Positions 44,701 through 55,751 of a DNA stretch of 64,000 nucleotides are shown in pieces (position 1 is the stretch's first letter; every line of letters begins with the position of its first letter). The DNA is from Plantago ovata (lineage: Eukaryota; Streptophyta; Magnoliopsida; Lamiales; Plantaginaceae), in assembly GCA_028274465.1 (NCBI GenBank), contig CM051456.1, positions 71,348,753 through 71,412,752 of the forward strand, written 5' to 3'. The notes under the pieces are model-generated. The model had not been told where the DNA came from, ran no database searches, and worked only from the letters and a program-made list of their open reading frames with translations. Both the position numbers and the translations under genes were made by a program.

Positions 44701-46834
44701 AAGTACTTCAGCAACTGAACAAGTTGCTGAGACAGAAGAAGAGTACGCCAGAAAGCGTGCTGAAATGCCTAAAGGAAAAGCTAAGCCTTCTGATGCAGAG
44801 TTAGCATTACTCGAAGCTAAGGTCACTGATTCAAACCTTGGAGAAAATGAAGAAATGAATAAAGATTACCAAAGAGCATTATAGAATAGTCTACAGATTC
44901 ACGACAGACATACTCAACATCTTGATATTGCTCAATCTTCAGGAGTGAACAACAAGGAAGATTCCTCCCTTCCACTTACTACTGGTGAAACTCCAGTTGT
45001 TGAGTCAAAAGAGTTGCCTTCAGCAACCACTCAACCCATAGTGACTGAGGCTAAGGATTTAGGTGTCAAGGTTGCTGGCCTTGATGAACCTTTTGAAGAA
45101 GAAGATCTTTCTGATTTCTCAGCAAATGACGAAGAAAAGACCAAGAAAGCTGAACCTAAGGTGGTAGAAATTCCTCCAGCATCTCTCATTAATGATGAAG
45201 GAGATATAGAGAGAAGTCGCTTGCTGAGAAACGATGATCAAATCGCCACAGAAATCAAAGCCCACTCACTTACTCCCTCTTTAGTGTCGTTCCCAAATAT
45301 TGAGGAGTTTACTCCAAGAATAAAAGCACTAATGGTTGTTCACAAAGCATGCCAAGAAGAGGATGATGCACTGCTTGGTGAGAGTCCGCTTGACATTGGA
45401 AAGATACTGACTACTGTGCTGAGACGCACTACTACACTTACCATTTCTCAGAAAGACATAAGTCTACATCACAAAAGCTATGAAAATGATGTCAGTCAAG
45501 CACTCAAGCTCGCTAACAGCGCATTGACAAAGGCTCAGGCTATACTGGAAGAAAAAGTAAACAATGAGCGAAGACATGAGGAGAATCTGGCTTTTATTAA
45601 AGAAGAATTGTCTACGCTGACTTCGATCAGCAAGACATGATTCTTAAATACAACAGCCTCAATACTCTTGTTGAAAACTGCAATGAGTTTTTCTCTTTAC
45701 ACATCAAGCCGATGATGCAATCCATGTCTAAGGGGGGAAGATTCTAGAAAACGAAAGTCTTCAAGAGACAAGTCCAGTACACCCTATGAAGCTCCATTAA
45801 AGCTGCCTGGACCGCCTCCCAGAGAACCTCTTGGTGTAACAGAACAAAGTTCTAAAAGAAGAGCTGAAACGGATTCTGAGAGAAGTTCAACAAATCCTAA
45901 AAGGAGAAGAACTTCTGCTGATACTCAAGAATTCTGTCACACTGAAAGTCATCAAGGCATTAATGAAGATGATGATAATGATGATGACCAAACAATAGCT
46001 CAATCTATAAGGGCCAAGCCTCTTTCTGCCTTAACTCCATCTGGCCAATCCAAACATTTCTCTTCTGACTCCAGATCTTCAGCAAAGAATCATGAAAATG
46101 CTAAGTCAAGAATAAGAAAGCAAAGACAGGAAGAAAGAAGGCTAGCTAACACTGCCATTGGCACTGGCATTGATTACACAAAGACCAGCAATGAGGAAAC
46201 CACTCAGAATGTGATCAGAAACCTCCATGGTTGCTGGATCATAAAGCTGGAAGACCTTTTGGCCAATGACTTCTTTCCTACTGCTGTACTGAATCAAATG
46301 TACACTTGGATTGAATTGAAAGTCACAAGAAAAGAAAGGGATCTTCCTCCCTACCCAAGGAACATTGTTGTAAAATGGCTGAAGATAGAAATTTTGGTAA
46401 GAAGAACTTCCATCAGCAAGAAGATGAAGCAAGAGCCTGATCTAATCAAGCCGATGGATGTTGCTTACTTTAATGATCCTCATACCAAGAAGTCCAAAAA
46501 GAAATATGGCTTGATTCCTTATGAGTACTTTTATCTCACTGCAAAGGATCAAGAAGAAGACCTTCTCTAGTTAAGGAAGATTCATGCCAACAAGGGAATT
46601 TCAGACACTCAACTACTACATGCTAGCAATTGGGGCATGCACTTGTGGGTAATACACTATAAAGAGATGAATGGTGAAAACCATCACTATATTGCCTGCA
46701 AGAATGCAAGAATTATTCAACTTGAAGTCCGTAAGCTACTTGAAGTTTACGAGAAGGACTGTGTTGAATTCACTGCTCTTGCTGAAAAGAGTGTAAAAGA
46801 CATTCGTAGAGAATCCTCTACTGGAATAGACTAG
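41728..46834 (+). pseudogene. Giant third coding region of the copia element, function unknown
   Basis: From MAPKRQSSKNTKSSKADSAG the plus strand is coding-like almost continuously for about 5.1 kb (roughly 1,600 codons), broken by stops (for example 42088-42090 and 42628-42630) and frame changes. The first 300 codons look globular and basic (PRAYLDTAKCEQMMQWGGFS, LPLMYGLKICYILDHYHIQL). A nuclear-localisation-like KRSKKKRKADDD follows at about 42740-42775. Long acidic repeats of VAE, VVETA and TAEE type come next. More globular pieces are at 43890-44480, 44945-45640 and 46211-46834. Sireviruses often carry an env-like frame here, but I see no convincing signal peptide, membrane anchor or fusion motif. 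Confidence 0.65.
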
Positions 46835-46990
46835 TCCCTTGGAAAGCTTTGTTTTGCTTGCTGATTGCTTTAGTTATCTATGAACTTTTTTGTAAACTTA
46901 TTACTGAAAGATAACTATCATCAATGAACTTTTTGACTTTTTTTTGTTTTAAATAAATTCTGATATATTAATATGATCAACCAAAATACA

Positions 46991-47941
46991 TCATGGGGGT
47001 TTATAAGAACCCATGAACCACAACAAAAATAGAGCTACACAAAAGATTAATTTTGAAATCTTCCAACGACTATAAGTTGCTCTTGCCTTCGTTAGTCCAG
47101 GTTCTTCAGAAGTTGCTATCCATGCAGTCTTCGTGCAACAAACTTCATGCAAAATACACCAGCACGGTGAAAGGCTACCCATAGCTAATTGACTATACAT
47201 CATAATTACCAAAATATTCTGAATACAACTGAAATTGAACCAAGTTTTATTACAAAAGAAAAGGAGCATACTCCTTACACCAGAGTCAGAAACTTCACCA
47301 TTGAGACAGTTAGCAGGGAAATTAAAGGGGGTGTTAGTAGTTAGCCACTAAACATTCACAAAAGTCCCATGCCTAAAGCTGCTTCTTATAAAGTATAAGA
47401 GGTAATTGCATATGTTCTTAGCTTGAAGCAAAGCTGAAAGCTTGCATCTAACCGCAGGTTGTTCATGAAGGGGAAAATTCTTAGGAGAACTCATCAAATG
47501 TGTGTTACCTCGTCTCCCCCCACAGTGGAACATCACTTCCACTAGTAACATATATATTCCTCTCTTATACAGAATAAGAAGGAGTTTAGGCCTGAAGAAG
47601 GTATACAAAGTGATCATATCCCTGAACTTCTCAACAAGGTAAGTCATCATGTACCTGCAATAAAACCAACAAAAAACAGGTAGCAATAATATGTAGTAAG
47701 TAGTAGAGAAATAGACCATCAGACTCCAGCAAGCAAAAAGGGTATGTTTCAGTATCAAAAGAGTCATCATGTGGAAACAATTCTTAGTTATCAGAGAAGA
47801 ACTCATCATATAACTAGTTACAAAAGCATACATATTAGCCATTGTTTCTGACCAGTAAGCAAAAGGTCTATGCATACACAAAGTTCCCTTCAAAAGCATC
47901 ATAAGGGAAGTGAATAGAAAAATTATCAATAAGCATATCAT
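46991..47941 (-). other. LINE 3' region with open frames of unknown status
   Basis: Directly after the RNase H frame a 197-codon frame (47348-47941) starts in an ATGA overlap with its stop. It is rich in Phe, Leu, Ile, Met and Tyr, with three hydrophobic stretches. A 92-codon frame (46991-47269) follows. The strand is T-rich here, which by itself gives hydrophobic open frames. They may be chance frames in the 3' UTR or a real small membrane protein. No family is recognised. Confidence 0.3.
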
Positions 47942-48885
47942 TTAACTTTTCTAAGGTAGGGAACCCCATGCTTATCAGTATAAGAAAATTGCCTGACCGG
48001 GATAGGAACATCAGCCGGTTCATAAGACAAGGTCTTTTTCAACTTAAGTGAATCTCCAGTTAACCAATGAGCGGCAACATTACCTTCTCTATAAATGTGT
48101 TGAAACTGCACTGTCATTGTATCACTGAAATCAAGTATTTTAGATAGGAGGATAGTCAAATTGCTGTTCAAATTCTGGGATTCTTTCTGAATGAGGGACA
48201 AGGCTACCTTGGAATCTGACTCTATAATGATCTCATAGATGTGGAGATCCTTACAAATTTTAAGTCCTTTCCAGATTCCTAAGAGCTCATCATAGAGAAT
48301 AGAAGAAGGTCCTAAATAAACCTGAAAGGCTTTTAAAATTCTACCTTCATCATCTCTCAGTAACCCTCCAACAGAGGCATTCTTGGTAATATGACACCAA
48401 GCCCCATCAGTATTGAACTTGGTCCACTTTTCAGGAGGCTTGGTCAAGATAACTTGAACAACTCTCTGAGGAGGGGTAATAAGCCAGTCATGAGCCAACT
48501 GCAGGTCACCAGCCCAAAAAGATCTATCAAAAGACTTAGCTTTATGGGACAAGATAACAAAATTAGTAACTTTGACTCGAATTCTATCAGCTGATATAAT
48601 TTTACCATCATACTTAGCTTCATTCGTTGCTAACCGAGAAAACCAACCAATCAAGATTGGGATCAAGTTTCTGATGTGGTTCTTCTTAGCAAAGTCAGAG
48701 GAGTAATGCCAAGACTTGTATCTGGCAACCAAGGAAACATGCTGATAGTAAGGGACTTGAAAAAAGGAAGAAAACCATTTCCAAACCTTTTCCACCTCAG
48801 AGTTAAAAAGCAATACATGATTTACAGATTCTGCCTGATTACAACATAGACACTTAGAAACCAAAGAGATTCCTTTTCCCTTCAA
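47938..48885 (-). pseudogene. LINE zinc-binding region and RNase H
   Basis: The upstream piece KWKTLHNWIPVDEVL (48886-48940) leads into CLCCNQAESVNHVLLFNSEV, the zf-RVT motif (CX2C, HX...). A RVT_3-type RNase H follows: KFNTDGAW (Asp), ILYDELLGIWKGLK (Glu), IIIESDSKVAL (Asp), then YREGNVAAHWL. The last motif is normally AD, so the fourth catalytic Asp has become His. The frame is open for 315 codons. Confidence 0.85.
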
Positions 48886-49075
48886 GACTTCATCTACAGG
48901 GATCCAATTATGGAGTGTTTTCCACCTAAAAAAGGGATATGGTAGGAGATATTCTAGGGCCCCATAGGCTGTCTAGAATAGAATTATCTCTTTGAGCTGT
49001 TCTTATAAGATTCCAAGCAGGCTTAGTGGAAAAGCTCCCATCAGGAGAAGATTTTCAGACTAGTCTGGCCTTGGC

Positions 49076-50336
49076 CTAGGGAGATATAGGGATGAGGATT
49101 ATTTGAGCTACCACATGAATAGGCAGTACTGCCGCCAATTTATCAACTTGACAGTTATCATTGTCCCAAAAGGACTCCACTAGGTCAAGTATATTAAATT
49201 CTTCATGGGAAACAAGGTCTTTCAACCTGCCTAAGCCAGACAAATCATCAGTCCAAAAGAAACAGGGACCAATCCCAATCTTCCAAAAACATTGATTTTC
49301 AGCTAAGTCCTTGACTTTCAGCATCCTTCTCAAAGAATTGGAGTCACTTGAAACTGGAGTAATCTGTGCAGGGATTTTCCGTTTACAGTATTTATCCAGA
49401 AGTGACTTAGCCCAAAGAGAATTTTGTTCCCTAAATCTGAACCATAATTTAATAGCAAAAGCATCAGCCATTTATTTCATGCTTCTCAAACCCAAATCTC
49501 CTTCCAAAATGGGATTACACAAAGGCCTCCATTTAGACCAATGAATTCTTTTCCCTTTGTCACTAGTTCCCCAAAAAAAATTTGAAATGAGAGAATCAAT
49601 GCACTTGGTAACAGTCACAGGAGGATTTAAAACTTGAAGGATGTAGACAGACATAGAAGATAAGACACTTCTATTTATAGTCCATCTACCACCTTGAGAA
49701 ATAAAGTTTACATTCCAGCCTTCTAATTTTTTCCTTATTTTATCAACAAGAGGATTAAACAGAGAGATTTTTCTTCCTACCTTTAGAGATAGGAGCTCCA
49801 AGATAAGTAAAGGGAGTTTCAAGAATTTTCTGAATCCAAAGAAGGATTGAATCAAGCCAGTATTTGCCCTTTTCCCACAAAAAATGTTACTTTTACCTAT
49901 GTTTATTTTTTGACCAGAAATCTGCTCATAATTTTGAAAAAATAATTGAAGATTTTTTAGCCCAGATTTCAAACCTTTGGTAAAAATAATAACATCATCA
50001 GCATAGGCAAGATGAGAGACAGTGAGGCCTTTTTTAGTATCAAAAAAACATACTGGGGTTTTCAAGAAAAAGATTATTCAAGCATCTAGAGAAATATTCT
50101 CCAGCCAACACAAATAGAGCAGGGGATAAGGGATCCCCCTGTCTAAGGCCCTGCACAGACTTAATGAAACCTGAAGAAACACCATTAAGAATGAAACTAA
50201 AATGGCAGGAATCAATAGTTCTCATAACAAGATTGATCGAGGGATCAGAAAAACCAAAAGCATGCAATTGGCAACTACATAATCCATAAGAATTTTTTTT
50301 TAAAAGAGAAAGAGTCAAGAGGTTCAAGAAGAACAA
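49076..50336 (-). pseudogene. LINE reverse transcriptase, palm to connection
   Basis: Three minus-strand frames join. At 50040-50336 is FSDPSINLVMRTIDSCHFSF with SVQGLRQGDPLSPALFVLAG. At 49472-50065 is VSHLAYADDVIIFTKG (catalytic YADD), followed by KINIGKSNIFCG and GWNVNFISQGGRWTINRSVL. At 49076-49471 is the connection region. A one-base change lies near 50050 and a stop at 49472-49474. The finger motifs upstream are deleted. Confidence 0.88.
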
Positions 50337-50660
50337 AAAAACTCCAATTTGTACAAGTTTTTAAGTACCAAAGTTGCTGTTGGGAGGCTTTATTACTCAC
50401 CCCTCGAATATTCCATATGATGTAATTCATTTGGAAGTATTTGAGGGATTGCTCAATCTCCTATTTTTACCAGCTAAAGAATTTGAAGCAGCCAAATTAC
50501 CAGGAGCAACGTTTTTAGAATTCCTAGTGTTTCTTGGCTTAGGAAGAAAAGAAGGCTCACACCCCTCCAAAGAAGGGGAGGGAAGTTCTGAAATGCCAAT
50601 TACACTAGTAAGAGCACAGTTAGTTTCAACTAGAATTAAAGTAGAGTCCTCATTTAACAA
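50295..50660 (-). pseudogene. LINE ORF1 C-terminus and ORF2 start with ATGA overlap
   Basis: ORF1 ends LAGKNRRLSNPSNTSK with its TGA at 50427-50429. ORF2 starts at ATG 50430 (bases 50428-50430), overlapping the stop as ATGA. ORF2 begins MNYIIWNIRGVSNKASQQQL, the first strand of the APE endonuclease, and continues to FFVLLEPLDSF before the deletion near 50295. The overlap suggests coupled translation of ORF2 in the intact element. Confidence 0.75.
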
Positions 50661-50671
50661 AGTAACAGATC

Positions 50672-51495
50672 CGTGGGATAATTCTTACTATTGCCGGAGG
50701 ACCAACGGGAGGAGATAGTCGCAAGGCAAGAGAAAGGACCGCGAGCGACCTTACCACAAGAGACCCCAAGTATGGGCAAGTTGCGCCGAAAGGAACAACA
50801 TGATCTCCTTCGATGATAGTGAACTTCCTCTGAGACATACCGGAGGAGGGAACACTCAAGATCCAAGTGTTCCTTTGGTAGTTTCGCTCGACATTTTTTG
50901 CTTTGAAGTCCCAGAGGTACTGGTAGATACCAGAAGCTCAGCCAATCTCATTTTCACAAGCACTCTCAAAAAGATGAAAATCGACCTGAAGGAAGGATTG
51001 AATGCGGTAGTGAGCGCCCTAGTAGGGTTCGGAGGACAACCGATAATGCCCCTTGGAAGTATGATCCTACCGGTTTCCATGGGCAAGGATCCTTGCAGAG
51101 TAACAAAGTTGGTTACATTATTGGTAGTTGATATTCCTTTCGACTATTATGTGGTAATAGGGCGACCCGCATTGTCTCAATTCAAGGCTGTTGTCTCAAC
51201 CGTCCATAACCGCATGAAGTTTCCTTGCGACGACGGAGCCGTAGGGAAAGAAATTGGAAACATAAGAGAGGCGTGGGAATGCTATACTATTTTCGCAAGT
51301 GTGACCTCGAGCGCACGTTTCGCCGTAGGAGATAGGGAACTGGAAGCAGGAGCAAGTGCTTGTTACTCCATCCGAGCGACCCGGACCCGAAGGAAGTCTA
51401 AAAAGCCTAGTCCGACAGTAAGGCGAAGAAAAGCGGTCCAGAGGAAAGAACAAAGTTTAGCAGTGGCAGAGGTAATAAGTGCTTCGCGGTCCTAA
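50672..51495 (+). pseudogene. Tat gypsy protease region
   Basis: TIAGGPTGGDS starts the visible part, followed after a frame change (about 50795) by MISFDDSELPLRHTGGG. The protease loop reads VLVDTRSSANLIF. Family members have DTGSSAD, so the catalytic Gly is Arg and this copy cannot be active. YYVVIGRPALSQFKAVVSTV and KFPCDDG complete the domain. The frame then passes into unrelated-looking sequence where RT should begin. Confidence 0.82.
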
Positions 51496-52418
51496 GGAAG
51501 TATGGTATGAAACTTAATCCGACAAAGTGCACATTTGGTGTCAAGGGAGTCAAGTTCCTTGGTTACGTAGTGACCGAAAGGGAAATAGAAGCAAATCCAG
51601 AAAAGATCAAAGCCATCCTTGACCTTCCGCAACCAAGGACACACAATGAGGTACAACAATTGGTTGGAAAATCCATCGCCCTAAGCCGTTTCATCTCAAG
51701 ATCAGCCGAGAAGAACTTGCCCTTCTTCAAAGTCCTGAGGAAGAGTAATCAGTTCGAAAGGACAAAGGAATGCGAAGAAGCTTTTGAGAAACTGAAGCAA
51801 TACTTGTTGTCGCCGCCTTTACTATCCAATCCGGTAGATGGAGAACCATTATACCTCTACCTTGCGACCACTCCGGAGGCAATAAGTTCCGTCCTAGTAC
51901 GGATCCAACGGAACGATCATATGCCGATCTATTATTTGAGCAAGGCGCTTACAGGTGCGGAGACAAGGTACTTGGACATTGAGAGATTGTCGTTTGCCTT
52001 GGTCTACACTGCAAGGAAGCTCAAACCGTACTTTGGTGCACATAAGGTGATTGTCTTAACAAGCCAACCTCTCAAGCAAGTCCTAGGGCGACCGGAAATG
52101 AGCGGAAGACTAGCAGAATGGGCAATCGAGCTTAGTGAGTTCGACATCGACTACCAAGCTCCATTAGCCAAAAAGGCTCAAGTCCTAGCGGATTTCCTGG
52201 CTGAGTACCCCGCCAAGGACCCTATGGACGTCGACCCAAAGGAAGCACAATTTGATTCAGATATGATGATCGACTCCCAAGGATCACAAGTTAGTAAACA
52301 TTTCAAGGCCCTAGAAGCGGCGTTGAGAGGATTCAAAGAACTAGCCCAAGCTAGTAGGGAAATTGACATGTCCAATGCCGAAGACGCTATGCTTGATTGT
52401 CCTGAGTTCAATGACTGA
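51485..52418 (+). pseudogene. Tat gypsy RT thumb and RNase H; RT palm deleted
   Basis: [20 protein letters not shown] and [20 protein letters not shown] are the end of the RT domain. The fingers and palm, including YVDD, are absent, so roughly 1 kb has been deleted between about 51270 and 51485. The RT-associated RNase H follows: [40 protein letters not shown], and [14 protein letters not shown] in place of TDH. The frame ends at 52416-52418. Confidence 0.85.
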
Positions 52419-52442
52419 AGGGAAGAGTATACCCCCAGTCAT

Positions 52443-53015
52443 ATGTTACTTCTCAACGATGTGGCCATGGAAGAAGAAAATTCTCAGATCATCGTCCAAG
52501 GACCAAAACACGCGACGGAGTGTCCGGAGGATACAACAAAAGGTCTGAAGGAAACAGCCGAGGGACCGAAGCAACCGGTACAAGAAATCATGCTTCCCGA
52601 TCCAAAGTTTCCGAAAGATCATGGAGATGTTTGGATTTTACAAGTAGATGGTTCTTCTTGAGGGAGGTCCGTAGGAATTGGAATTTACCTCAAGGGTCTT
52701 GGAGGAGTCGAGTTGGAATACGCTGTGACCTTAGGCTTCTCGGTCTCAAACAATGAAGCTGAATATGAAGCAATTCTGATCGGTCTCCGGATGGCCAAAG
52801 CACTTCAAGTGAAGAAAATCAAACTTTTTACCGACTCACAATTGGCCGAGAGGCACCTGTCCGGAGCATTCAAAGAAAAGAAGAGCTCCTTTCTAGAGTA
52901 CAAGGACGCTATCAAATAAGAAATGGCTCACTTTGAGGAATGCCAAGTGGAAATATTTTCTAGAGAGTTCAATGGTAAGGCGGATGCCTTGTCAAAATAT
53001 GCATCTGGGTCCGGA
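52443..53015 (+). pseudogene. Second (archaeal-type) RNase H of the Tat element
   Basis: WILQVDGSS (Asp), a TGA at 52659-52661, then GIGIYLKG, SNNEAEYEAILIGLRMAKAL (Glu), IKLFTDSQLAERHLSGAF (Asp), a TAA at 52917-52919, and FNGKADALSKYAS (Asp). All four catalytic acids of an RNase H are kept despite two stops. This additional domain sets Tat/Ogre elements apart from other gypsy lineages. Confidence 0.85.
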
Positions 53016-53274
53016 GGCGTAGACACTCGGAATGTGATACTTCTGAAGATGGAGCTTTCATCCATCGCAAGTTCTCAAAAAAGTACGCAAGGCATGTTCA
53101 CTATAGATATGACCCCAAGTTGGATGCAACCTATCGCGGCCTATCTGATGCACGGAATCCTCCCGAGGGACCGTGCGAAAGCAAGAAGGGTCAAAGGAAG
53201 AGCAGTAAGGTACTTCGTCAAAGGGACATATCTTTACAAGAGATTCTTTAGAGGCACACACCTTAGATGAGTTA

Positions 53275-54316
53275 GCAACAACGGAGTCCAAGCAATCCTG
53301 GAGGAAATGCACCAAGGGAGTTGTGGAAACCATTCGGGAAGAAGAGCCTTAGCTTAGAACATTATCCGCCAAGGATTTTATTGGCCAACGGTGCGTGAGG
53401 ACGCAGCACAATTTGTGCGCAAGTGCGAAGATGCAAACACTGTGCGACCCCCGATCATGCGCCCGCAAGACCACTTATTCCCTCCAAGATCACATGCCCC
53501 TTTGACACATGGGGAATCGACATAGTCGGACCATTGCCCAAAGGAACCGGACAAAAGAAATTTATCATTGTCGCCGTAGAATATAATGGGCAGAGGCGGA
53601 AGCGGTTTCAGTGATCAGCGAGAAGAAAGTCATGGACTTTGTCTGGAGGAATATTGTGTGTAGGTTTGGCCTACCAAGGGTCCTTGTGTCTGACAACGGT
53701 TCTCAGTTCTCCGGAGCCAAGTTCAACGCATGGTGCGAGAGGATGAAGATCAAAAGGCGTTTTACTTCAGTGGGATATCCCCAAGCTAATGGCCAAACCG
53801 AGTCCACCAATAAGACGCTCGTGAGGAGCTTGAAGAAAAGGTTTTCAGCGTACCAAGGAAGTTGGGTCTAGCAACTCAATGGAGTCCTCTAGGCCTACAA
53901 GGGAAACTCAATTCTCCCTTGTCTATGGTTCGGAGGCAGTAATCCCGCTCGAGATTGTGCAAGAGACATTGAGAATTCAAGGCTAGCAACCGGAGGACAA
54001 CCATGAAGCAAGAATGTTCGACCTTGAAATGCTCGAAGAGTCAAGGACCACAACATTGGCAAACATCTTGCGCTACCAAGCCATTGTCGCAAAGGCATAC
54101 AACAAGCATGTCAAGGACAGAGATTTTCAAGTTGGGAACTTGGTACTCCACAAGGCGGACATCCTAGGAAATCCACACAAGATGGAATCCATGTGGGAAG
54201 GCCCTTACAAGATAGTGGAATCCAATTCCAATGGAAGTTATCGCTTGGAGGATGCCGAAGGAAATGAGTTGAAGAACATTTGGAACACCACCAATCTCCA
54301 GAGGTTTTATGCCTAG
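53275..54316 (+). pseudogene. Tat gypsy integrase
   Basis: A HHCC zinc domain (GNHSGRRALA and YWPTVREDAAQFVRKC, then after a frame change CKHC) is followed by WGIDIVGPLPKG (first Asp), LVSDNGSQFSGAKFNAWCER (second Asp) and YPQANGQTESTNKTLVRSLK (Glu). Frame changes lie near 53430 and 53610, with a stop at 53869-53871. The C-terminal domain is in one frame at 54014-54316 (GNLVLHKADILG and WEGPYKIVESNSNGSYRLED). Catalytic DDE residues are present but the gene is split into at least four pieces. Confidence 0.88.
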
Positions 54317-55525
54317 AAGGCATTGAAGAATTATGCAAGGTTTTGATGAGCTCCTGTGGAAGGCCCCCTTTCCCTAGTTTATGATTTCTAGTTCAGTTTT
54401 TGTTTCGCCCTTTGGCATGGCCTCGAAGCCCACCGTTGTAATTGAATTTCCGTGAAATCAATGCAACTCTTTCAGTTTAAAGTATTGTCTTGCTTGCGCG
54501 AAAGGAAGATATAAGATCACGAAAGGCAACACAAAAATGCGAAACTAAATAAGGGGCTCCGAAGGAAAGAAATAATGGTTGAAAGGCAAAAAATTAATCT
54601 TCTCAGTTTTTCAAGCCAAGAAAAAGATGTATCGGGAAATGTTTCAAGAAGTTTTCGAGTCGAAGGTCCCCGGACGCACAATAGTCCGACGACCTGCTCC
54701 TCGGCCAACCTTAAAGTGGCCCGAGGACCATAACTAGCCCGAAGACCACAAGAAGGTTTTTCCTTGGAGTTTTTGGATAAAAATTGAAAGGGAGAAAAGG
54801 TGTGCTCGACGACACACTTAATTACTTAAGGGCCGACTACAGTGTCAATGTCCCTTGCTCGACTAGCATTCGTTCAAAACTGTCCGAATGGATTAAGGGA
54901 TTGATGCGCCCGAGTAGCATGACTCCATACTTGGTGACATTTTGGCGAAGTTCTCCGAAAGCACATAGCAGCCGACTAGCAAAGGTGATCGACCAGCAAG
55001 GCGCCCGACGGGCAGATTTCTATACTTAGGAAATTTTTCAAAAACTAAAGAAGAGGCTACGACAAGCCTCTAAGCGTCGTGAAGTGCTAAGTTGGTCCGA
55101 CTATGCATGAAGCCTAAAGGGCCGACTAACCACTAAGTTGATCCAAGTACGTGAAGCATAATTTACATTGCAAGCGTCCGATGACGCATACTTAGAATTT
55201 TTTCGAAGTACAATGAATGAGAAACAAGTACCTGCAGAAGCATCTTATGAAAACTCGCATAATGCTTTGCGACATGCCAATGTTAAAGATGAAGAATGCA
55301 AGGAAAAAGTGACATAAAAGAGCGATTAGCATAAGGCCTCGTCGGGCAAAAGGAAAAGCATAGTTGATTTACAAAAGATATGCACCCAAATGAGCGGGGC
55401 ATCAAAAAGAACTCTCCCGAGCACGCCACAAAGGGCAAAATAAGTTAAGCAGAAATTAAACTATTCGACTAGAAAAATAAAAGACTTGTCCATTTTCTAC
55501 AAATTTTACCGAGCACACTCGGCCT
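54317..55525 (+). other. Non-coding spacer of the Tat element between integrase and antisense gene
   Basis: No open frame is supported. The stretch is purine-rich with scattered CCGACTA, CCGAGGACC and CCGAAGACC words, related to the GGTCC/GGACC motifs of the antisense gene introns. It should hold polyadenylation signals for both strands, but none can be singled out. Confidence 0.5.
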
Positions 55526-55751
55526 TCAACCGGAATGACTACGGGATTGCTCGGGCGACTTGGGAGGAGATCTCTGAACATCTTGCCCTTTGCCCAATCG
55601 ACTACCGCCCCTAGAAGCTTGACTCACCCCTCTATCTCGACTAGCACCTGATCCCGCCGCGCGCCTTTCTGCCTCAAGGGTCTGTCGGAACTTGATAATC
55701 TCGGGATCCTCCAAAGTGTAGTCACGGCCGAGGACGGGACCGGGAAGAGCT

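Larger units (their letters stand above)
31566..46937 (+). mobile_element. Very large Sirevirus-like Ty1/copia retrotransposon, degenerate, no 3' LTR
   Basis: A 5' LTR (31566-32670) is followed by a tRNA-iMet primer site, gag, protease, integrase, RT and RNase H in copia order. About 5 kb of additional plus-strand coding sequence follows. A 2.1-kb solo LTR is inserted between the pre-integrase domain and the integrase core. Without it the visible element is about 13.3 kb, and no 3' LTR is found before the antisense LINE begins. Large size, iMet primer, long Gag and extra coding after pol point to the Sirevirus lineage. Many frameshifts and stops show it is dead. Confidence 0.85.
46938..50660 (-). 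mobile_element. L1-type LINE, antisense, internally deleted
   Basis: A minus-strand LINE runs from about 50660 (ORF1 end) to a T-rich stretch at 46938-46955 that is its A-tail read on plus. It keeps the ORF1 C-terminus, the first residues of the APE endonuclease, the RT from palm onward, a zinc-binding region and RNase H. Most of the endonuclease and the RT fingers are missing between about 50295 and 50336. It separates the copia element from the Tat gypsy element. Target duplications could not be found. Confidence 0.85.

Noticed and set aside
43890-46834. Envelope protein in the third copia coding region
   Set aside because: No signal peptide, furin-like site, fusion peptide or membrane anchor could be seen; position alone is not enough.
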